DNA of 64,000 bases, taken from Archivesica marissinica (taxonomy: Eukaryota; Mollusca; Bivalvia; Venerida; Vesicomyidae). Location of the stretch: contig CM026387.1 of NCBI GenBank assembly GCA_014843695.1, positions 72,141,749 to 72,205,748 on the forward strand, in the 5' to 3' direction. The position numbers and the translations under genes were made by a program. Shown here in pieces: positions 56,490 to 64,000 of the stretch. The number at the start of each line of letters is the position of its first letter. Within the stretch, counting starts at the first letter, position 1. The notes beneath the pieces are model-generated. The model worked only from the letters and a program-made list of their open reading frames with translations. It had not been told where the DNA came from and made no database searches.

Positions 56490-59400
56490 CAGAGAGCCAG
56501 AACTTAGAGTTGCATTTTGGAACATTAACGGTTTAAGGAGACAAATAGGTGATGAAGATTTTATTAACTACTTGGAGAACTATGACTTAATTATCTTAAA
56601 TGAGACGTGGATATCTGATAAAGAAACTTTAAATTTTGATATTACAGGTTTTTGTTGTGATCATATATATGGGAACAAATCTAGAAATACGAAAAAAGGA
56701 CGCATTAGTGGTGGAATAACTGTGTATTATAGAACTGACTTAAAGCAGAGCATCAAAATCGTTGAAAAGAACTCAAATGGAATATTATGGTTAAAGCTAT
56801 CTTCCGAGTTGTTTACATTTGATCAAGATGTTTATATATGTAATGTATATGTCCCCACGTATTACTCTAATGTCTTGCGCTGTAGGGATGTCGATTTGTT
56901 CGATCAAATTGAACTAGATATAATAAAGTATGACTCTCTAGGACAAATATATTTATGCGGCGATGCCAACGCTAGAACATGTAACGATTTAGATTACTTT
57001 GTTTTTGACAAATATTTAGATCAAGATTACCCGTTTATAAATACAGAAAATATACCGCAACGTATAAACTGCGACACTCACGTGGTAGACCAAAATGGGC
57101 GGCGCTTACTTAATATATGTCAAGCTACCGGTTTACTCATAGCAAACGACTAGGCTGAGACGGTGATCACACTTTTTGTTGTGAAAATGGACTTAGCGCT
57201 CCAGATTATTTACTATTGAAATACGAAAACTTTAATACTATAACCGATTTTACCATTCACGATTTTAATGAATTTTCTGACCACGCACCGATATCATTCA
57301 CGTTTCCTTTGAAAATACCGTCTACACGGCAACATACCGACTATACGGATAACGTTACATCACAATACAGGAAAATAGTATTTTCAAAGGACAAGGTCGC
57401 GAACTTTAACGCGCATATTATGAATAATAATGAGGCGTTACATCGGCTGACATGCGATGTATCTAGTGAACCGATTGACAAAATAGTACAAGATTTCATC
57501 CAGTTTATACATGCAAGCGCGGACGATGTTTACGGCGAAAGCAAATACACATACTCTACCAGCCATACTAATAAAAAGGCCAATAGTAAATGGTTTGATG
57601 CAAATTGTTTTCAAGCAAAAAGAGACTTTAAATCAGCCAGGAATAATTTTAACCGTGACAAAACGACGCAACACGCGCTATTTTTACACGCGAAAGGACA
57701 CGTTATAACAAAGTTAAGAAAAAAGCGCGACAATGCTACCGGATGACGGAAGGTGCTAGGATCAATAAACTAGCCACTTCGCAACCGCGTAAATTCTGGC
57801 AAAATATAAAGAAAACCTATAAGACAAGGAACAGTGAACCATGTTGTTTATCTGCGAAAGACATGTGCGAGCACTTTAAATTGTTGCTAGGCGGTAACCA
57901 GTCCCATGACGAAACACAACGCGAATATACTCCCGAAAATCACAATATTTCAGATAATGATCTAGATTGTCCACTATCCGAAACCGAAATTCGAGACGCC
58001 GTTTTTTCGCAGAATAATAATAAGGCACCAGGGCCTGATAATTTAACAAGTGAAATATTTAAATCATGTTACGACTTGATATCACCCTTTCTAATAAAAT
58101 TGTATAACAGAATGTTTGATAGCGGCGAATACCCCACTTCGTGGGGAGTGGGTATAATTACTCCTATTTATAAAAAAGGAGATCAGAACGACGCGAAAAA
58201 TTATCGAGGTATCACGCTTATAAACATAACCGCAAACATTTACTCACACATTTTATTGAATAGGCTAACCAAATGATCATCAAAACATGAAAAAATATCA
58301 CCCAATCAGTTTGGTTTCCAGAAAGGCAAGTCTGTTGGCGATTTTATTTTCATATTACAGACTATTATCTCTAAAGTACTTAATTCGGGGCAAAAACTCT
58401 ACTGTATTTTCATTGATTATCAACAATGCTATGACAAAATAGATAGAATGCTAGTATGGCAAAAACTCATAAGCGAAAATGTAAGTTGTAAACTGGTAAC
58501 AGCTATTAAGTCTATGTACACTGCCATTAAGTCATATGTAAAGTTTAATACGTCAACCTCTGACCTATTCATCTCTGAAATGGGATTGAAACAAGGTGAT
58601 CCTGCTTCTCCCACCCTAGTCATGCTCTTCGTGAATGATCTGATAGATAATATCGGTACTGATATAGATGGCATTTTCACCATGAACGGATTAATACTTT
58701 TCTTAATACTTTACGCAGACGACATGGCTCTCTTTGCGAAAACACCAGAAGCACTAAAATCTATGATAAGAGACATTGAAAACTACTGTCAGTTATGGGG
58801 AATGAAGATCAACACATCCAAAACCAAGGCTATAATTTTTGAGAAGGGACGACACACAAACATTGACCTATATATATATGATAATAAAATTGAAGTCGTT
58901 AATTCGTTTAAATACCTGGGCATCAATTTATACAAGAACGGTAATTGGAATCGTAGCCAGAAAAACATAGCACAACACGCATCATTTGCATTGCACAATT
59001 TATTTAAAATATTTGACAAAATAGAACTACCTATATCACAAAAACTTAAGCTTTTCGATACGTTAGTCAGATCTATTTTAAACATGTGCTCAGAAGTGTG
59101 GGGTATACATCCAGCTCCTGATATTGAATTAATACACACACAGTTTTTACGCCGATTGCTAGGTGTTAGGAAATCAACGAACCGTACGGCACTTTACGGA
59201 GAACTGCATAGGGTACCGATGTATATAACCCGAAAGATAAACATGATAAAATATTGGGCAAAAATGTTATGCCAAAAAGATTCATCATTAATAAAACGTA
59301 CATACTTGTTTGTACTAACCGAGATCGACACAAATGCAAACTACAATCAAACTAACTGGGCGTTTCAAATTAAATCCATATTAGAGGAACATGGACTTAA

Positions 59401-59899
59401 TAATATATGGCTTACACAACATACCCGAAATTCAATACCCATAGAAACTATTAAACAGAGAATTATTGATAATTATTTACAAAAATGGTACTCAGAAATA
59501 AATAATTCGACCAGACTACAGCATTACTGTATTCTTAAGCACGACTTTAATCTTGAAAAATATTTAGAAATACATTTAGATAGAAAATATGTAACAACCT
59601 TATCACGATTTAGGACTAGCTCCCATAGTCTTTTTATTGAATCAGGTAGATATGATGGCACACCCAGAGAACAACGACTTTGTAAATCATGCACCATGAA
59701 CGCCATTGAAAGCGAATACCACTTTTTACTTGTCTGCCCGAATTATAAAGATTTAAGAAAGAAATATTTCAAACCGTACTTTTGCCATTGGCCAACACTT
59801 AATAAATTTAGAACTTTAATGTCTTCTACTTCAAAATACGTTATTAATAATCTATCAAAATATATTTACTCCGCATTCCAAATCCGCACTACAGAATAA
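56490..59899 (+). pseudogene. LINE-A2 ORF2: endonuclease, reverse transcriptase, zinc knuckle
   Basis: Endonuclease: FWNINGL (56518), NETW (56593), SGGITVYYR, GDANARTC (56960), FSDHAPIS (57280). This copy keeps the SDH that LINE-A1 has changed. RT: NKAPGPDNLTSEIF (58020), GVGIITPIYKKGDQND, NYRGITLINI, FGFQKGKSVGDF, CIFIDYQQCYDKID (58405), MGLKQGDPASPTLV, and the catalytic box LYADDMALFAK (58715). C terminus: FRTSSHSLFIESGRY and knuckle CKSCTMNAIESEYHFLLVC (59690). Breaks: TAG/frameshift at 57151-57215, a frameshift near 57745, and TGA at 58274-58276 (probable TGG to TGA). From 57743 onward there is one frame with one stop. Confidence 0.92.
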
Positions 59900-60025
59900 A
59901 TTTAATCTATGTTCCATAGTACTGATGCTCTTTTGAAACAAATTATGCAAATTGTCTATGTTGTACTCATTATATGTATTTGGCTATATTATGTTTTGTG
60001 CTTTAATAAACGATTGATTGATTTT

Positions 60026-60468
60026 GATCTCTTAAGAAGTTAAGAAGAAAAAGGGAATTTTGCAGGTGCATACAATATACGGCAATGTCTCGTCTGTCAA
60101 TAGAGAGACTGTTTATAAACTATATATGCTTGTTTAATAATTATCTCATTAAAATGAGTAAAGTATTTTTAATTGACATGCGTTATTTATCAGACTTTAA
60201 TTTGTATTGGAAACATTAATTAATGTACACAAGTGTCATCAATTTGCATAATTTAGCGATTTTATTTATTTAGCTCAATCCACACCGAGACAACATAATT
60301 ATAAACATAATTGTAATAAAGAGGTTAGGGATAGAGGCAGTAATCCCACAAAACAGGGGCAGTAAACTAAAGCTGAAAAGTAGAATACTCTTCGTTTGAA
60401 GATCAAATTTAACACTAATGTCCAGATTACTGCTTCAGTTATTTCATTACTTTGATTTCTAATTTCAG
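60026..60468. other. Unassigned region, possible intron before the MULE-like exon
   Basis: AT-rich and non-coding. It ends tttgatttctaatttcag, a good 3' splice-site with a pyrimidine-rich run, directly before the GC-rich exon at 60469. Confidence 0.45.
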
Positions 60469-60702
60469 GCACTCGGACTTCAGGGCGAGTACATGACGAA
60501 GGGGGCCTGTCACACGTTCGTCCGCCAGCTACTCGCCTTGCCGTTGCTGCCCGCGGAGCACATTCGCCCAGCCTTCGAGATACTGCGCGACCGCATCCAG
60601 CCGCTGATGACATACGTCGAGTCAACGTGGATCGAGGGCTCCTGGGCTCCAGAGGTGTGGTCGGTCAGCCCATCAGAACGAATAACGATACCGAAGGTGT
60701 AA
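60469..60702 (+). pseudogene. MULE (Mutator-like) transposase-like exon, truncated by Gypsy-2
   Basis: 77 codons open from an AG acceptor at 60467-60468: ALGLQGEY, FVRQLLALPLLPAEHIRPAF, LMTYVESTWIEGSW and APEVWSV. The order (LGL..Y, a hydrophobic helix ending LP.E.I, then a Y....W motif and W.V) resembles the region after the DDE core of MULE transposases of animals. The last residues before the stop (TIPKV) and the stop itself are formed by the LTR, which begins at 60698. G+C is visibly higher (about 60%) than the flanks. It could be one exon of a domesticated gene or of an autonomous MULE; family call is by pattern only. Confidence 0.5.
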
Positions 60703-60870
60703 CGTGTGGATTTTAACACTTTTTGTAAATTGGGGTAAATTGTATTATAATGACATTAGAGTTGTGTCCCTTGTTTTCACGAGATATTCGGAGTGAACAC
60801 AATATCGTTTGACAGGTTTAATGGCGGGACAGATAACTTACTAGTTTTTAGCAACATCAAGATGTACTTG

Positions 60871-61127
60871 GTTAGTAATATATTCTGTTGTTTGAATTGT
60901 TGTCATAAGTAATGCTTGTAATAGGGAATATCCATTTATCAAATATGGTGGGAATTAATCAAGCTTAACTGTGGTTATATGTGGGTGAGATTCGAACCCA
61001 AACATGGCTAGTGTGTCTACACATTCTGTCATGTGTAATAACGTTACTCTAAACAATATTTAATACTAACTAAGTAAGATCAATCACCATTCTATCTATT
61101 GTGCACTGTTTGAATTCTAATTTGCAG
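60871..61127 (+). other. Intron-like insertion 1 in the Gypsy-2 LTR (257 bp)
   Basis: Begins GTTAGT and ends gaattctaatttgcag. The LTR reads ...gatgtacttg | taaccgcagc... on either side, exactly as in Gypsy-1. Only a single G is ambiguous at the edge, and there is no target-site duplication. Within it, on the minus strand, gggttcgaatctcaccc is a B-box-like motif. It carries no ORF. Splice-site shape is seen directly; that it is spliced is inference. Confidence 0.75.
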
Positions 61128-61202
61128 TAACCGCAGCATAACGTCACGGTGAGAGGGTGTAGTGTGTGTGGCCAGTGGAAATAAACTCATCTCCACAAGA
61201 TG

Positions 61203-61551
61203 GTAAGGTCATTATATAATTATGTTATGATATTAGTATGGTGTGTACTTATTGTAACGGTTATCCGTATTATTGTATATATCGGATCGATAACAGCGGT
61301 TATCGATGTCTACTCATGTTCTGAGGTTCGAACCCCGGTTGAAGCTATGAAGCTTATTGGAGAAGGCCATCAAGATTTATAAAGAGTAATCACCCTGGTT
61401 TTATTGTTGGTGACACAGGTCAAGAACATGTCCGTCATTGTTAGGTTTTAAGAATAGTTGTACATTGTAACATGATTTGTTAAAAGACTGTAATATAATG
61501 TTATGTTCAATGGTAACATTGATGTTTAGACAAATCCTGATTATGTTTCAG
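61203..61551 (+). other. Intron-like insertion 2 in the Gypsy-2 LTR (349 bp)
   Basis: Begins GTAAGGTC, a strong 5' splice-site match, and ends cctgattatgtttcag, a strong 3' splice-site with a ctgat branch-like motif. It is placed between ...ccacaagatg and ggttcgggtcc..., which are adjacent in Gypsy-1. A B-box-like ggttcgaacccc lies at about 61325. It shows no similarity by eye to insertion 1 apart from the ends. Confidence 0.78.
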
Positions 61552-61719
61552 GGTTCGGGTCCATGACAGTTTGAATGAACATAGTACACTACAGTAAACT
61601 ATATGCACAGTCAACTTAGTTGTTCCATTTATTTGCCCAGTGAGTCCAGGACATGAAACCGAACCTCGACACCCTAGACCCAGTATAGGCATTAAGCCGA
61701 AAGGGCAAGAGGGTACAAA

Positions 61720-61731
61720 TGGAGCCCAACG
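61720..61731 (+). other. Primer-binding site of Gypsy-2 (mutated)
   Basis: tggagcccaacg, i.e. one change from the Gypsy-1 site tggcgcccaacg, two bases after the LTR. The changed base would mispair with tRNA-Lys(CUU). Confidence 0.8.
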
Positions 61732-61811
61732 AAGTTTGGACTTAGGGCAGCCTTCACTTTTTAAATATTAATATAATGACGTCAGTGTTTTGAAAATATT
61801 AAAGTGAAGAT

Positions 61812-62078
61812 ATGGAACCAGTTGGAATATCGGTGTGGCAAAGCATCATCTTAGATTTCGTGTTACTATGTGGTACTTGTCACAAGAACAATGTTTATAT
61901 ATACAGTGTTACAATATCACACACTGTTCGGGGATGCGTAGATTCTGCAGCAGTCGAGCGACTAGTGAGATCCAACATCATCAGTTACACAGTGCTCCAG
62001 CAGATATTCAGCAAGACGTACTTCAACAGAGAACAGTCAGTTATTGAAACATCCAGACGGTGGTCAGCAACAAAGTGA
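61812..62078 (+). CDS. Small ORF in the Gypsy-2 leader, 88 codons
   Basis: Begins MEPVGISVWQ and ends SRRWSATK; counterpart of 15862-16131. The frame has survived an in-frame 3-bp deletion and several substitutions while the copy has otherwise decayed. No recognised domain. Function unknown, and it may not be translated. Confidence 0.35.
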   Translation: MEPVGISVWQSIILDFVLLCGTCHKNNVYIYSVTISHTVRGCVDSAAVERLVRSNIISYTVLQQIFSKTYFNREQSVIETSRRWSATK

Positions 62079-63381
62079 CTTTAGATTGAACAGTGAATAC
62101 TAGTGAAAAAGTAGGACAGTGATTCATTATGAATAAATCAAGACTTGGAGTTCTAGTGAATAAGTGTTTACAAAGTATATTCTATTTAGTGAATGTCCAT
62201 AGTGGTCTGTCAACTGAGTTCGTAAGTACACACCTATTACTTCATAAATTGCAGTTATGAAACTAGCTGGCATTTTTATAGTATTATTTGTATATAAGTG
62301 TTCTTAAATTCTTAATGCCAGATGATAAATAACAGCAGTTTATGATTTTATTCTACTGTGTGATCAATGTAATGTGTAAGAAAGCAAATCACTGCATGCA
62401 CTTAACATTCTGGTAACGGGATCCTAATAGGTCTGTCTGAAATAAGTAATGATCTTATTTACTATCTTCTCAGTCTATTCTTTCCTATCTCAAAGCTGGT
62501 GAAAACATCTGCCATTTGGGTTAGAATTAAGATACTTGCATACATGTACAGGTGTTTGTTTACATTCCTGTGTTATGTAGATCAGTGTTTGTGTTGGGAT
62601 TTGACTCGTATACTTGCTCATTAATGGTTTTGTCAGTGGATTAATCAGCTGGACAGGTGATATATTAGCCATTGCCAGTGTTTTCCCTTAAAACTGGACC
62701 TACGGAGTAAACTATTCCGATAAATATTCAACATTTTCCCGATTTGTTTTCCATTTTGTGTTTGGAGAACTACTTTATCACATGTGTCTAACGGCCATAT
62801 TGAATTCATTCGATGCATACATAATTGACCAGCTGAGACAGTGGATTGGTTGACATGACGTAGCTCTAAATCTGGTTTTACCCCAGCTAAAGTTAGTAAT
62901 TAGGACACACGTGACTTTACATGACATAGACTAGTAAAGCGTCTCTTAGTATACAGAGGTAGTGTCTATTATAAAAACGGTGGTTCTATGTAAAGGAAAG
63001 CGAGTTATTCAGCCAATAGCAAGAATAAATCAACAGATGTGGTAGATAGCGTAGTAGATAGTTAGTGGATAGATAACGTACAATATAAAGTAATTGATTT
63101 AAACTGAATTGTGCTGGCCTGTATACTAGACTGTTGACACGGTGTTGTGTATTAGCAGTCCAGTTCACTACAATTGTGGAGCGTTGTATAGTTGGCGTCT
63201 GTCATATATCATGTGAAGGTTGATACTTTCTGTGATATTGTATCACGGGTATCAGAGCGTATACTAGTCACTAAGAGCCTAGTGCAATTACACTGATAAC
63301 TAGTGTGATATTTGTGTGTACATGTATACTAATATTTTTGCCAATATTTTTATGGCTAGACATAGTCGAAGGTCTATATAG

Positions 63382-64000
63382 TCATGGTTCAGTTTTGGTC
63401 CAAATTTTAGCCAAAATAGGGAGAAGTCACACCAACTCAGGGAGAAGTGAGGGAGAAGTGTTGATTTCCTCGCGACAACACATATTTACAGTTATAATAA
63501 AAAACTGTTTTTTACTCTACATTCTATATGAAATAGATATACATAGAATATAGGGGAAACAACTCCTTTTTTAGAAATATATGAAAGAAAATACAAGCAA
63601 TGGTTGAACAATATTTTATTCAGTCTTTTTTTCCCATAGTAGCAACACTCTTACCAACTACTCAGATACTAGGCATAGTTTGTGTCTATTTCATTTGATT
63701 TTAATTATGGCTAATATGTTGCTTATCTGGTACACTATGTTTATTTCACATATTGGTCCATAGGTTCACTGGTAAATCCGTCTAATCTTCTCCTTCTTCC
63801 ACATAACTAGTGCCCTAGTAAAGTCAAATTCTTGGATGTCTATGATTGTTTATATTGCTAAGTTTTGTGTGTGCCATTGGTCCGATCAAACTACCTGTGA
63901 TAAACATTACTCTCCCCTGCAGCTAATGACCTGTGTGGCCTTCGCGTGTAATCTGATAAGAGACGCGATCATGTTTTGATAGCATGATGAAAGACACGCG
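63382..64000. other. Unassigned DNA after Gypsy-2
   Basis: Contains three close copies of gggagaagt near 63418-63460. No gene or element recognised up to the window end. Confidence 0.4.

Larger units (their letters stand above)
55344..60025 (+). mobile_element. LINE-A2, nearly full-length non-LTR retrotransposon
   Basis: About 4.7 kb: ORF1 (55365-56480), ORF2 (56490-59899), and a short 3' UTR ending aataaacgattgattgattt, an AATAAA followed by a (GATT)n tail. Same family as LINE-A1, opposite strand. It supplies the C-terminal half that the window edge removes from LINE-A1. Confidence 0.88.
60698..61717 (+). repeat. Gypsy-2 5' LTR, interrupted by two intron-like insertions
   Basis: Begins TGTAAC and ends GGGTACA. 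LTR parts: 60698-60870, 61128-61202, 61552-61717, together 414 bp against 415/418 bp in Gypsy-1, aligned without loss at either break. AATAAA lies at about 61181. The first LTR bases supply the stop codon of the exon at 60469-60702. Confidence 0.92.
60698..63381 (+). mobile_element. Gypsy-2, 5' part of a second copy of the Gypsy-1 family
   Basis: 5' LTR 60698-61717 (with two GT-AG insertions), spacer, primer-binding site 61720-61731, and 1.65 kb of leader colinear with the Gypsy-1 leader. Similarity ends abruptly at 63381, well before gag, in the equivalent of + strand 14565. There is no gag, pol or 3' LTR in the window, so it is truncated or its rest lies elsewhere. The copy is clearly more diverged from Gypsy-1 than the two Gypsy-1 LTRs are from one another. 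Confidence 0.9.

Overview
This window is eukaryotic, AT-rich and almost entirely built of transposable elements. Nested non-LTR and LTR retrotransposons, tRNA-derived SINEs, a Tc1-type transposase, MITE-like foldbacks, a long satellite array and a 1000-N assembly gap point to an invertebrate genome. A bivalve-type mollusc is my best guess, but that is inference from repeat style and not proof. I see no confident intact host gene, rRNA, true tRNA or CRISPR array. Family names used here (LINE-A to LINE-E, SINE-1 to SINE-3, Gypsy-1/2) are local labels.

Layout. 1-3400: LINE-A1 (minus), cut by the window edge. 3425-21538: a multi-level nest. A minus-strand LINE-C1 is split by a plus-strand LINE-B1 (3652-20015, flanked by ttcaaa). 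LINE-B1 is in turn split by a minus-strand Ty3/Gypsy element (Gypsy-1, 6314-16643, TSD TGAT, nearly identical LTRs). 21540-26925: a SINE-2 fragment, a foldback and a nearly full LINE-D. 26926-31970: a second LINE-C copy (plus) interrupted by an antisense LINE-B2. 31974-34685: a LINE ORF1, a truncated Tc1 transposase and microsatellites. 34686-37780: SINE-1 beside an L1/Tx1-like LINE. 37781-48230: about 180 copies of a 58-bp satellite with higher-order duplications, followed by the gap. 49231-55056: SINEs, a minus-strand L1-like LINE and a Harbinger-like MITE. 55344-60025: LINE-A2. 60469-63381: a GC-rich MULE-transposase-like exon cut by a second Gypsy copy (Gypsy-2).

How it works together. 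Each LINE family carries an ORF1 (coiled coil plus RNA-binding region) and an ORF2 (APE endonuclease, reverse transcriptase, C-terminal zinc knuckle). All copies are broken by frameshifts or stops, so mobilisation would need intact copies elsewhere. The SINEs have tRNA-like heads with A/B boxes, and four copies have clear target-site duplications. Gypsy-1 has an intact gag, a canonical -1 slippery site (C CCA AAC), and a pol that is one frame broken by only two nonsense codons. Its primer-binding site matches tRNA-Lys(CUU).

Most notable: the LTR of Gypsy-2 (60698-61717) is interrupted by two exact insertions of 257 and 349 bp. Each begins GT and ends AG and looks like a spliceosomal intron. 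Removing them leaves 414 bp, against 415 and 418 bp for the Gypsy-1 LTRs. Intron-bearing versus intron-free LTRs of one family is the best candidate for something undescribed here.
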